Part shown: positions 8,623 to 18,000 of the stretch, one piece after another
Numbering within the stretch: the first letter of the stretch is position 1
Layout: every line of letters starts with the position of its first letter
From: an uncultured Chloroflexota bacterium
Lineage (GTDB): Bacteria > Chloroflexota > Anaerolineae > Anaerolineales > Anaerolineaceae
Assembly (NCBI GenBank): GCA_902786265.1
Contig: CADACE010000006.1
Location: forward strand, 78,156 to 142,155
Direction of reading: 5' to 3'
DNA: 64,000 nt
Made by a program: the position numbers and the translations under genes
The notes under the pieces: generated by a model
The model's database searches: none
What the model was told of the DNA's origin: nothing
What the model saw: the letters and a program-made list of their open reading frames with translations, nothing else

Positions 8623-9990
8623 ATGGATTTTGATGCAATCAAAAAGGCAGCCCAGGATTACGGTCCGGCTATGACCGCGTTTCTGCGGGATATGATCGCC
8701 ATTCCTTCGGAAAGCTCTGAGGAAAAAGGCGTCGTCCACCGCATTGCGGAAGAAATGAAAAAACTGGACTTTGACAAGGTCGAAATCGACCCCCAGGGAA
8801 ATGTCCTCGGCTGGATGGGCGAAGGGGACCGCATCATCGCCATCGACAGCCATATCGACACCGTGGGTATCGGCAACATCAACAACTGGAAATTCGATCC
8901 CTACAAGGGTTATGAAAACGAAACCGAAATCGGCGGACGCGGCGGCTCCGACCAGGAAGGCGGCATGGCTTCCGCGGTTTACGGCGCGAAAATCATGAAA
9001 GACCTGAACCTGATCCCGGAAGGGACAAAGATCCTCATCGTCGGTTCCGTTCAGGAAGAAGACTGCGATGGCCTTTGCTGGCAGTATATCCACAATGAAG
9101 ACGGCATTACGCCGGAATTCGTGATCTCCACCGAACCGACAGACGGCGGCATCTACCGCGGTCACCGCGGCCGCATGGAGATCCGCGTGGACGTCAAGGG
9201 TATTTCCTGCCATGGTTCCGCTCCGGAACGCGGCGACAACGCGATCTACAAGATGGCAGAGATCATCGAAAACGTCCGTGACCTGAACGCCAACGACGCG
9301 GAAGAAGGCACCGAGATCAAAGGCCTCATCAAGATGCTGGATCCGAAATACAACCCGGAACACTGGGAAGATGCCCGCTTCCTCGGACGCGGCTCCTGCA
9401 CCGTTTCCCAGATCTTCTACACGTCCCCGTCCCGCTGCGCGGTAGCCGACTCCTGCGCGATCTCCATTGACCGCCGCATGACCGCCGGCGAAACCTGGGA
9501 TTCCTGCCTGCAGGAGATCCGCGACCTGCCCGCCTGCAAAAAATACGGTGATGACGTGAAAGTCTCCATGTACATGTATGACCGCCCGGCATGGACCGGC
9601 CTGGTTTATGAGACCGAATGCTACTTCCCGACCTGGATCAACAAGGAAACCGCCCCGCATGTTCAGGCGCTGGTGGACTCCTACAAAGCCATGTTCGGTG
9701 AAGAACGAATCGGAGCGGAAGGCGCCATGCACCTGCGCCACCGCCCGCTGGTCGACAAGTGGACCTTCTCCACAAACGGCGTATCCATCCAGGGACGCTA
9801 CGGCATCCCCTGTGTCGGCTTCGGTCCGGGTGCCGAATCCCAGGCACACGCCCCCAATGAAATTACCTGGAAACAGGACCTGGTCACCTGCGCGGCTGTT
9901 TACGCGGCTGTCCCGATGCTCTACAAAGGCAAAGGTGATGAGGATGTAACCGTCTACCGCGGCGGAAAAACCAATAACAATATCAGATAA
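8623..9990 (+). CDS. ygeY: YgeY-type M20 metallohydrolase (selenium-linked)
   Basis: 455 aa. This is an M20/M28-superfamily amidohydrolase-peptidase. Metal-binding motifs are visible: IDSHIDTVG (about residue 85; His and Asp), [10 protein letters not shown] (the second metal Asp), QEEDCDGL (catalytic and metal Glu) and a late His in 'GAMHLRH'. The overall pattern fits the YgeY family, which was linked by comparative genomics to selenium-dependent molybdenum hydroxylases and purine/ureide breakdown; the exact substrate is unproven. The start has GGGAGG seven bases upstream. ygeW follows 120 bases later on the same strand. Codon use is GC-rich with strong C/G third positions, unlike the AT-rich surroundings, which suggests high expression. 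No selenoprotein or xanthine dehydrogenase gene is in the window. Confidence 0.85.
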   Translation: MDFDAIKKAAQDYGPAMTAFLRDMIAIPSESSEEKGVVHRIAEEMKKLDFDKVEIDPQGNVLGWMGEGDRIIAIDSHIDTVGIGNINNWKFDPYKGYENETEIGGRGGSDQEGGMASAVYGAKIMKDLNLIPEGTKILIVGSVQEEDCDGLCWQYIHNEDGITPEFVISTEPTDGGIYRGHRGRMEIRVDVKGISCHGSAPERGDNAIYKMAEIIENVRDLNANDAEEGTEIKGLIKMLDPKYNPEHWEDARFLGRGSCTVSQIFYTSPSRCAVADSCAISIDRRMTAGETWDSCLQEIRDLPACKKYGDDVKVSMYMYDRPAWTGLVYETECYFPTWINKETAPHVQALVDSYKAMFGEERIGAEGAMHLRHRPLVDKWTFSTNGVSIQGRYGIPCVGFGPGAESQAHAPNEITWKQDLVTCAAVYAAVPMLYKGKGDEDVTVYRGGKTNNNIR

Positions 9991-10110
9991 AGTGGTCAGT
10001 GACCGCTGGTCAGTGGTCAGAAATAATAAGGGTCGCTTTGCGGCAATTTAAAAATCAGGGAATGAGTCAGCAGAAAGGGTTTCTGTTGGCTCATTCAGAG
10101 GAGAATAATA

Positions 10111-11301
10111 ATGTCTAAGGCTTACGAACTTGCAAACCATCTTGAAAAGCTGAACATCAACAACATGTACAATAATGACTTTTATTGGACATGGGACAAG
10201 ACTGATGATGAAATCGACGCCATCTTCACCGTCGCCGACGCTCTGCGCGACCTGCGCGAACGCAACAAGAGCTGCCGCGTATGGGATTCCGGTCTGGCGA
10301 TTTCCGTCTTCCGTGACAATTCTACACGCACCCGCTTTTCCTTCGCTTCCGCCTGCAACCTGTTGGGCCTGACCGTCAACGATCTTGACGAAAAGAAATC
10401 CCAGATCGCCCATGGCGAGACTGTCCGCGAAACAGCCAACATGGTTTCCTTCATGGCAGACGTCATCGGCATCCGCGATGACATGTTCATCGGCGAAGGC
10501 CACAAATATCAGAAGACCTTCATGGACGCTGTCGACGAAGGCTTCCATCATGGCGTACTGGAACAGCGCCCGACCCTGGTCAACCTGCAGTGCGACGTGG
10601 ATCACCCGACCCAGTCTATGTCCGACTTCGACCACATCATCCACCATTTCGGCGGTGTGGAAAACCTGAAGGGCAAGAAGATCGTCATGTCCTGGGCTTA
10701 CTCCCCGTCCTACGGCAAACCGCTTTCCGTCCCGCAGGGTGTTGTCGGCCTGTTCACCCGCTTCGGCATGGATGTTGTCCTTGCCCATCCGGAAGGCTAT
10801 GAGATCATGTCCGACGTGGAAGATCTCGCGAAGGCCAACGTTGAAAAAGGCGGCGGTTCCTTCACCAAGACCAACAACATGGCAGAAGCCTTCGAAGGCG
10901 CTGATATCGTCTATCCGAAATCCTGGGCACCCTTCGCTGCCATGGAAAAACGCACCAAACTCTACCAGGCCGGCGACGTCGATGGCATCAACGCCTTGGA
11001 AAAGGAACTGCTCAAGCAGAACGCCGAATACAAAGACTGGGCCTGCACCGAAGAACTGATGAAGAAGACCAAAGACGGCAAAGCCCTTTACATGCACTGC
11101 CTCCCGGCCGATATCACAGGCCTCTCCTGCAAGGAAGGTGAAGTGGACCGCAGCGTCTTCGAACGCTACATCGACCCGCTTTATCTGGAAGCCTCCTACA
11201 AACCGTACATCATCGCGGCCATGATCCTCACCTCCAAGGTCAAGGATCCCGCCAACTGCCTGCGCAAGCTGGATGCCGGCGGAGCCCGCAAACTGTTCTG
11301 A
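10111..11301 (+). CDS. ygeW: YgeW-type knotted carbamoyltransferase
   Basis: 396 aa, the typical family length. The carbamoyl-phosphate loop is seen as STRTRFSFA (about residue 72), the HGETVRETANM segment follows, 'HPTQSMSDFDHI' provides the HPTQ motif, and MHCLPADI closes the active site near the C-terminus. These mark the aspartate/ornithine carbamoyltransferase superfamily, and the length and 'SWAYSPSYGKPLSVPQG' segment point to YgeW, a carbamoyltransferase of unknown amino substrate found in purine-degradation clusters. AGAGGAG precedes the ATG. It is co-directional with ygeY and ends in a strong terminator. Codon bias is high, as in ygeY. Confidence 0.88.
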   Translation: MSKAYELANHLEKLNINNMYNNDFYWTWDKTDDEIDAIFTVADALRDLRERNKSCRVWDSGLAISVFRDNSTRTRFSFASACNLLGLTVNDLDEKKSQIAHGETVRETANMVSFMADVIGIRDDMFIGEGHKYQKTFMDAVDEGFHHGVLEQRPTLVNLQCDVDHPTQSMSDFDHIIHHFGGVENLKGKKIVMSWAYSPSYGKPLSVPQGVVGLFTRFGMDVVLAHPEGYEIMSDVEDLAKANVEKGGGSFTKTNNMAEAFEGADIVYPKSWAPFAAMEKRTKLYQAGDVDGINALEKELLKQNAEYKDWACTEELMKKTKDGKALYMHCLPADITGLSCKEGEVDRSVFERYIDPLYLEASYKPYIIAAMILTSKVKDPANCLRKLDAGGARKLF

Positions 11302-11318
11302 TTCACTTCCTTTATGAC

Positions 11319-11355
11319 AAAGCAGTCCGGAAATCCGGACTGCTTTTATTTTTCA
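11319..11355 (+). terminator. Intrinsic terminator after ygeW
   Basis: A perfect stem AAGCAGTCCGG / CCGGACTGCTT with a four-base loop is followed by TTATTTTT. It ends the ygeY-ygeW unit. Confidence 0.9.
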
Positions 11356-11421
11356 GTATATTTTGTTATTTCCTGAGAGGGATTGCGGACTGATTTGTCC
11401 CACATCATATATAACGCGAAA

Positions 11422-13566
11422 TTATCCGGGCATTTCCTTCAGCAGGTTCAGGATCGCTTTGCGGCGGGATTTGCAGTTGAATTCACCGTTTTCCGGCTGT
11501 TCCGGATGAGGACGGTAAGCAAGACACAATCCACCGCACAGATAACGGACAGAACACGAGGAACATTTTTCGTTGTTATCCACTCCGCGGCGGGCATAAT
11601 CAAAGAGCCGTTCATTCAAATCCGCGAGAGGCTGCCGTGAAAGATCAGCAAACATGGTATCTTCCGTCATGCAGGTATAACAGGGATAAGCCTTTCCATC
11701 CGGTTCAATATGGAGGATATGTCCCAGCCCGCAGTTAGGGCGGACCCGCAGGTTTTCCGCCCGCGCGGGCAGATCCTCTGTCAGATCACACATACTGAAA
11801 CAGGCATTTCCCATCGGCTTCAGTGCGTCAAAATGGATAAATTTCATACCCATTCTTTTCCCAAGTTCTTTCACGGCCTCACCTTCAGCACCTGTACGCT
11901 GAGCCGGGTCAAGCACCGACCACAGTCCAAGCTTCCGGGATCCGGCAATTTTCGCGAACAGTTCCAGATTTTCAACAGCCTTGTCATAGGTCCCGAGACC
12001 TCGGCGGGCGTCATGTGAATCCCGTGTGCCGTCAATACTGACGATCACAAGGTCAAATACTTCAGCGATCCGTCTCAATCGTCCTTCCGGGATGCGGAAC
12101 GCAAAGGATGTCCGCAGGATCAGTTCAGCACCTTTTTTATTGATCTTCCCCAGCAGATCCAACAGCCTGTCAAAATCCTGATAAACCAGCGGTTCCCCGC
12201 CGGTAATAACGATACGGCGGAAATGCATATCAGCCGCTTCCTGAACAAGCTCTGTCAACCGTTCCGGCGAAAGCTCCTTGCCGGTATCTTCCCGGTTTCC
12301 CGCCCAGCAATGCGAACAATGCAGCGGACAGCGGCGGGTAATGTTGAAAAAGACCTTGTTCAGCTGGTTTCCGGGATATTTTACCGGTCCATAAGACGCA
12401 CCCGGTGTCTTTCCCGTTTCCAACGCCCGCCGGATCCTCTCCCGCTTGATCCGTTCATCATAAGGATGCGGACGGTCGCCCGCCATCGAAAGGACAGGAG
12501 TCGGGCGGTTCCGCCCCTGCATCACATCCGCTATTTCCTTTCCCAAATCGATGAGCATTTCATCAAAGACCGTCTTATAGGTCCCGCAATATGGATCTTT
12601 TGCCGCACCTGAGGTAAAGGCGGAATACAGACAGCCGCCGTTACAGTTCGGATAATGAATACAGTCTCCGCAGGCTTCTTTTGTACCCGCGGCTTTTTCG
12701 CTGAGCAGCCGGTAAGCCTCACTGTTCAGGATGCCCTCCTCATCCAGACCCTCCAGAAGGTTCCCAAAACAGAACTTTTTGATCCCCGCAAAACGCTGGC
12801 AGGAATAAACATCCCCGTTCGGGGTTATCGCCGCGTATTCACCGAGACAGGCAGAGAAGGTGCATAAGCCCGATTTTTTGTTCAGCAGAGCCGAGGCCAT
12901 GCTGTCAATCAGACCGACCCGGGTATGAAACAGATCGTTCCGGTAAGCATGATACGTATCCCGGAGCACCCCGGTGAACTGCTCAGGCGAAAGGCACAAA
13001 GGTGCTGCCGGTTCCCCATAAGTGGGAACGGCGCCATGGATCGAATAGGGAGCTTCCGCTTCCCTGAAGACCCGCACCGCGTCCTCCGCATGATCCGCGG
13101 TGAAAGTGCAGATCCGCCCCGCATGGTTCCCTCCGGCTTCAAGCAAAGCCGCTCCGGCCCGGTTTTTTTCATAATAGCCCGGCCCCCTCTGGTCATCACA
13201 CATTTCCTGAAAGCCATCAATGCTGGTCCCGACAGAAACTTCATAAGCCCGGAAAAGTTCAGCGAGCTCTTCATTCATCGCCCAAAGGTTTGACTGTATG
13301 GAAAGCACAGCACGGCGTCCGAAACGTTCCCGCAGCAGCGGCAGAATGAATTGATAAAATTCCGGTCCCGGCAGCAGCGGTTCCCCTCCATGGAAAATGA
13401 TCTTGAAGTTCTGACCTTTTGTGATCCGGTCCATGAAATCAAGTGCGGCAATAACAGTTTCACTGTCCATCTGCCCGCCTGTCTTTTGGGCGTAACAGTA
13501 CCTGCATCCCGCCTGGCAGGCCATGGTGGGAACAAACATAAAAACTTTCGGAACAAACTGCTGCAC
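11422..13566 (-). CDS. Twin radical SAM/SPASM protein, probable peptide maturase
   Basis: 714 aa with two complete radical-SAM modules. The first has its cluster motif C-x3-C-x2-C at Cys17/21/24 (CQAGCRYC) and a SPASM region with repeated Cys around 'CGDCIHYPNCNGGC'. The second has CPLHCSHC at about residue 425 and its own SPASM region ending in CSSCSVRYLCGGLC. Families with this design modify ribosomal peptides or proteins by forming thioether, C-C or epimerised bonds. Initiation is probably at GTG 13566; a GGAG lies 16 bases upstream, rather far, so translation is likely coupled to the preceding frame. The three genes upstream on the same strand include two related small proteins with Tyr/Asp-rich tails (candidate substrates) and a membrane protein. 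The exact subfamily and chemistry cannot be assigned by eye. Confidence 0.82.
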   Translation of the reverse strand: MQQFVPKVFMFVPTMACQAGCRYCYAQKTGGQMDSETVIAALDFMDRITKGQNFKIIFHGGEPLLPGPEFYQFILPLLRERFGRRAVLSIQSNLWAMNEELAELFRAYEVSVGTSIDGFQEMCDDQRGPGYYEKNRAGAALLEAGGNHAGRICTFTADHAEDAVRVFREAEAPYSIHGAVPTYGEPAAPLCLSPEQFTGVLRDTYHAYRNDLFHTRVGLIDSMASALLNKKSGLCTFSACLGEYAAITPNGDVYSCQRFAGIKKFCFGNLLEGLDEEGILNSEAYRLLSEKAAGTKEACGDCIHYPNCNGGCLYSAFTSGAAKDPYCGTYKTVFDEMLIDLGKEIADVMQGRNRPTPVLSMAGDRPHPYDERIKRERIRRALETGKTPGASYGPVKYPGNQLNKVFFNITRRCPLHCSHCWAGNREDTGKELSPERLTELVQEAADMHFRRIVITGGEPLVYQDFDRLLDLLGKINKKGAELILRTSFAFRIPEGRLRRIAEVFDLVIVSIDGTRDSHDARRGLGTYDKAVENLELFAKIAGSRKLGLWSVLDPAQRTGAEGEAVKELGKRMGMKFIHFDALKPMGNACFSMCDLTEDLPARAENLRVRPNCGLGHILHIEPDGKAYPCYTCMTEDTMFADLSRQPLADLNERLFDYARRGVDNNEKCSSCSVRYLCGGLCLAYRPHPEQPENGEFNCKSRRKAILNLLKEMPG

Positions 13567-13856
13567 AGTCGCTTTAATGATTCTCCGGTAAACCCGCCGT
13601 AATATGCCACATCGGAATGATCCTCATAATAGTTATTACTTTCATAGCAGTCATAATGCAAATGACTGCCGTAGTCCCATTCGTCTGAATCAGAATAGTC
13701 CTCATATTGTTCATGCTGATCATCATGTCTTTCCAAGATATGCCGGTCAAGTTTTGTCCGCTGATAAAGATCCCGAAACATCTCCGCAGCCTGAATATCA
13801 TGATGATCCTGCTCCAGTATTCTCTCACATTCAATTACTTTCCCGATGAGGTCCAT
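13275..13856 (-). CDS. Tyr/Asp-rich small protein, candidate substrate of the radical SAM enzyme
   Basis: The frame starts at ATG 13856. Its first ~45 residues (GKVIECERILEQ...FRDLYQRTKLDRHI...HDD) are clearly related to residues ~85-125 of the protein encoded at 14349-14810. Then comes a tail dense in Tyr, Asp, Ser and His with motifs YED, YSD, WDY and YED, ending around 'DVAYYGG'. Beyond this the frame runs about 290 bases into the radical SAM gene and looks like out-of-frame sequence. A stop in the neighbouring frame at 13574, eight bases before the radical SAM GTG, looks like the natural end, so an indel or frameshift near the tail is likely. The start overlaps the upstream membrane gene by 22 bases. 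Substrate status is inference from context. Confidence 0.6.
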   Translation of the reverse strand: MDLIGKVIECERILEQDHHDIQAAEMFRDLYQRTKLDRHILERHDDQHEQYEDYSDSDEWDYGSHLHYDCYESNNYYEDHSDVAYYGGFTGESLKRLCSSLFRKFLCLFPPWPARRDAGTVTPKRQAGRWTVKLLLPHLISWTGSQKVRTSRSFSMEGNRCCRDRNFINSFCRCCGNVSDAVLCFPYSQTFGR

Positions 13857-14275
13857 CGCTGCCGCGGTATTTCTTCCGGATCATCCTGATTTACAGCTTT
13901 ATATTTTATTGCGAACATCCTAACCAACCACAATATCAGCCTTATCAGCCACGGCAAAGCCAGAAGAAAATAAAACCAAAAAGGATACCAACCCGAATGT
14001 TCGGATAAGCAATACAAACCCCAGAAATTTTTCCATCCAGCACCCCACCATAAAAGCGATATTGAGATGACCGAAGCTAAAAAAGACAAAAAGTTCCCAA
14101 GCAAAAGGATCATAAGGATCAATTCGAAAACAAGGCAGGCAATTGTCATCACCCGAAAAAACAAAAGACTGCTCAGATTCTCTGGATGTATGATATTAAG
14201 AATGAGAAGGATGATGAACGGAAGCGGTACTGACACTACAAACACACTATAAATAATTGTTTCTGTCTTTGTCAT
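13835..14275 (-). CDS. Four-helix integral membrane protein in the radical SAM cluster
   Basis: 146 aa. Four hydrophobic segments are visible: about residues 8-28 (VFVVSVPLPFIILLIL), 38-60, 62-80 and 98-125, followed by a short charged cytoplasmic tail (YKAVNQDDPEEIPRQ). No ABC, peptidase or transporter motif is seen. It lies between the two related tail-bearing small proteins and overlaps the start of the second by 22 bases, so it is almost certainly co-translated with them. It could retain, export or give immunity to a modified product, but this is a guess from position. Confidence 0.65.
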   Translation of the reverse strand: MTKTETIIYSVFVVSVPLPFIILLILNIIHPENLSSLLFFRVMTIACLVFELILMILLLGNFLSFLASVISISLLWWGAGWKNFWGLYCLSEHSGWYPFWFYFLLALPWLIRLILWLVRMFAIKYKAVNQDDPEEIPRQRWTSSGK

Positions 14276-14348
14276 TTTTCTGTCCCTTTCCTGAGAAAAA
14301 GCTAATGCTCAAACCGGTTACGCATAAACAACGTGCAGACCGTGAGTA

Positions 14349-14810
14349 TTATTGAACGTAATATTTTTTTGTATCAACATGTTCTGAATTACTGTCATCC
14401 GAATAACAGCAGGAAGAAGTGACCGCGTAATCAGTATATATGATTTCGTCATCATGTATTTGTCCGATATGTCTGTTAAGCTTCATCTCAAGATAAAGAT
14501 CTCTGAGCTTTCCGGCAGTCAAAGAGTCCTCCGGATTATTTTCCAATGTCTGCTCATAACTGATCACTTCTTCCAACTGTTTCACATTACTCAGAACAGT
14601 TTCCCTGTCATGTTTCTGTAATTTATCCCATGAAACAGATTGGCCCCGGCTTCTTTCCAGCGCTGCCTTTCGGACTTTTATGGACGGATCATTTTGAATG
14701 ATTTCTGCCAACACATCCGGATCGTATAGATATTTCACAGCTTTCTGCCGTATAAATACATATTTACCTTTCTTTGCGATGTCGGAAATAATTTTTTTGG
14801 ATATATTCAT
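14349..14810 (-). CDS. HEAT-like small protein with Cys/Tyr/Asp tail, candidate radical SAM substrate
   Basis: 153 aa. Residues ~15-55 read as HEAT-like repeats ('VRKAALERS' and 'YDPDVLAEIIQNDPSIK' patterns). Residues ~80-125 carry the helix shared with the protein at 13856 (LEEVISYEQTLE...LRDLYLEMKLNRHI...HDDE). The last 30 residues form an unstructured-looking tail with YTD, SSCCYSDD and a terminal KKYYVQ. AGAGGT lies four bases before the ATG. It is the first gene of the minus-strand cluster leading to the twin radical SAM enzyme. The shared helix may act as a recognition leader and the tail as a core; this is inference. Confidence 0.68.
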   Translation of the reverse strand: MNISKKIISDIAKKGKYVFIRQKAVKYLYDPDVLAEIIQNDPSIKVRKAALERSRGQSVSWDKLQKHDRETVLSNVKQLEEVISYEQTLENNPEDSLTAGKLRDLYLEMKLNRHIGQIHDDEIIYTDYAVTSSCCYSDDSNSEHVDTKKYYVQ

Positions 14811-15093
14811 GATAACCTCTCTGTTTCAGAAAAAGAGCATGGCATACTGCTTACAGTTATCCAACCCGTCAAACTTACCAAAAACCGCGATATGATAAAA
14901 ACAAAAGTTTTTCGTTCATGCCGGCACTTTTGTCCGTTTTTTATAAGCATCCTGAACAATTTAATATTATATAATATAACATATAAAAATGGTGAGCAGA
15001 CTGCCCGCTCTGACCAATTCCGCGCATAAACGTACAGACACGAAGAAATCGTCATGACTCACTGCGACCGGACCACAAAAAGGATACAGGATA
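14811..15093 (-). promoter_or_regulatory. Divergent promoter region between the radical SAM cluster and the SNF2 gene
   Basis: 283 bases without a gene. It includes an AT palindrome (ATATTATATAATAT, about 14966-14979) that can supply -10 boxes in both directions. No known regulator site was recognised. Confidence 0.4.
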
Positions 15094-18000
15094 ATGGCTG
15101 ACATTAAAACGACAAATCCGAAAACCGGACATTATATATCCATGAAAAACTGGCAGAGTCTGTTTTCCGACGACATGCTGCGTTCGGGAAAACTGCTATG
15201 CATGAAAAACGCGATCCGACAGTTTTCAGCCAATGACACATCAGCCCACGCGGAAGTGGCCGAAGGAGGCAAGATTTATTTTGTTGATATAAACAATGCT
15301 CCCAACAGTTATTCGACCCACTGGGATGTCAATTCTTTTTCCTGCAGCTGCCGGACAAAAAGGAACCGGCGCGTCTGGGACTACAAATCCGGCAATGTAT
15401 ATTACACATGTGAGCATGAGGCTGCGGTTTTATACCACTGGGAAGCAAAACACGGATTGTGGCTGTATGAAGAATCCGACGCTGAATTCAAAGCCAGAAA
15501 ACACCGGGAAGAGCTTCAGCAAAGAAAAGAACAGCTGAAAGCTCAAAAAGAGACCGAGTCGAAAATCATCCTGCCGGCAAAAGATTATTTTTCCGCCCTG
15601 CCTGCAGGCGGATACTTTGACGTAAAACGGGCCGCAGAAAAGCTGAAAACAACCCAATACGCGGTCAACCGGGCAAAACAGCTGCTGGAACACGGAAAGA
15701 TCCAAATCACCGGTAAAAATATTATCTACGGATCAAACGGGGACCAGGTTCTGCAGGTCAGCGCAAAAATCGGCGATGAGCTGAATAATCACGAAGTATC
15801 GATTTCGCTTAATTTTTATGAAATTGAAAACAGACGCTGCAGCTGCGGGCATTATTACTATACACCGCTGAGCGATCCCCTGTGCGAACATGAACTGATC
15901 CTTTTGAGAGAAATGCAGGCCATTGCCGCGCAGCCCAACCTTGGCGATGCCACCGACCTGACAGCCGCGCGATTTTTCTCGGCAATGGCATCCCCATCGT
16001 CACAACCGGGAAATGATAATCAGGAAAAGCAGGAAAAACAGAAAACGCTGGTGCTTTCCCCTCGGATCATCATTGACGGCGGAGAGGTATCACTGACTTT
16101 CAAATTAGGACGCGATACGGGAATTGATGCATCCGCGGCCGGGACAAAAACCAGATCGTCAAAAAGCACTTCCGCGAAAAGCAACGTTGTGAAAAACCTG
16201 AAAACACTGGTTCAGGCATATGCGGAAGGATCCGAATTTGAGCTGACAAAAACCCAGACGATCGATTTCTCTGCGGAGGATTTCACCGATGAAAGTCTGC
16301 CCTGGCTCACCTTTGTCCAGCGCAGGGTCAGCGAATCGCTTGAGGTGAATAACCGTCTGCAATCCAGGACCTTTTACGGTTATAACCCGTCACTCAAAAT
16401 GCAGGATTCCCTTACCGGGGCTATGCTTGACCAGTTTTATGAGATCGCGGAAGGAAACACTTACGAAAGCGTCAACCGGACAAACAACAATGAGACCGGG
16501 ATGCTGAAAGTGGGACATTCGGACATGCGCGTCTATTTGAAATCGGAAAAAATCGCCGATTCCCGGGGCACCTTTTACGGCGTTCTCGTGACAGGCTCCA
16601 TGCCGGTGATCCTGCCTGGAAGCTCAGACAGTTACGTTCTGAGCGATTCAAGCCTCAGTAAAATCAGCAGGGAAGAGGAAAATGTGCTGAAGCCCTTCCT
16701 TTCCGCCGCAGATGAACAGGGGAACATCCGTTTCCGGGTCGGGTTGGACAGCCTTCCGGAGTTTTACTACCGGATCGTACCGACCTTCCTGCAATCCCGG
16801 TACATCGATTTTCAGGACAATTGCTATTCGGAAGCGGAACAGTATCTTCCTCCCGAACCGGAATTTCTCTTTCAGATGGATATTGACCAGGACATCTGTA
16901 CGTGCCATGCCTTTGTTTCCTATAACAGGGACACAATAAACCTTTATGATGAAAACAGCAGCGGGAAAGCTTATCGGGACCGGGTTCAGGAGGACCGGAT
17001 CAGGTCAATCCTGGAAAGGCATTTTGACTATGTAGACCCCAAAAAGCAGCTGGTATGGAGTGTTTTGTCAGATGATTATTTATACTCGCTGCTGACAGAA
17101 ACCGTTCCGGAACTCTCCCGATACGGTGAAGTACAGGGAAGCGAAGCCTTCAGCAGGCTGAAAATCCGTACCGCTCCTGCCATTCAGGTTGGTGTCGGCA
17201 TCGAAAGCGGTCTGATGGACATTTCCGTCATATCCAAAGATGTCTCCCCGGAAGAGCTTCTGGACATTCTCAACAGCTACCGGGCGAAGAAAAAATACCA
17301 CCGGCTCAAAAGCGGTGATTACGTGCGCCTGACGCAGGACGACCGGCTGGAATCTCTCGATACGATGCTTGACGAGATGCATATGAAAGCGGAGGATATC
17401 ATCGGAAAAGAGGCTCACCTGCCGATGTACCGGGCCTTGTATCTCGATACCATGCTCAAAAAACATGAAGAACTCGCGGCAAACCGGGACCGAACCTACA
17501 GGACGCTCATAAAGAATTTTTCGACCATCCGGGATGCCGACTTCGAACCGCCGAAGGCACAATCGGAAATTCTCCGGCCCTACCAAACCTATGGGTTCAA
17601 ATGGCTCCGCACCCTGACCGCTGCCGGATTCGGAGGCATTCTGGCTGATGAGATGGGGCTTGGGAAAACCATCCAGGCCATCACCCTGCTGCAGTCGCTG
17701 AAAGATGACGGCGCCGCCGGTATCAGCCTGATTGTTTGTCCGGCTTCTCTTGTCTACAACTGGCAGGAAGAGTTCAGACGGTTCGCGCCTGACCTTTCGG
17801 TAAAGCTGGTCGTCGGATCCGCATCTCAGCGAAAGACGACCATTTCCGAGCTGTCAATGCCGGAAGCCAAAGATAAGCCCGACATCCTTGTCACGAGTTA
17901 CGACCTTTTCAAAAAGGACATTAACCTGTACCACGGGATACAGTTCACGGTCATGTTCCTTGATGAAGCCCAGTACATCAAAAATCAAAAAGCAGCTGTC

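Noticed and set aside
8503..9849. 448-codon open frame opposite ygeY
   Set aside because: It is the mirror of a highly biased GC-rich gene; composition is Val/Phe/His/Asp heavy with no domain, and the ygeY motifs on the other strand are unmistakable.
10048..11097. 349-codon open frame opposite ygeW
   Set aside because: Same reason: antisense shadow of a codon-biased gene.
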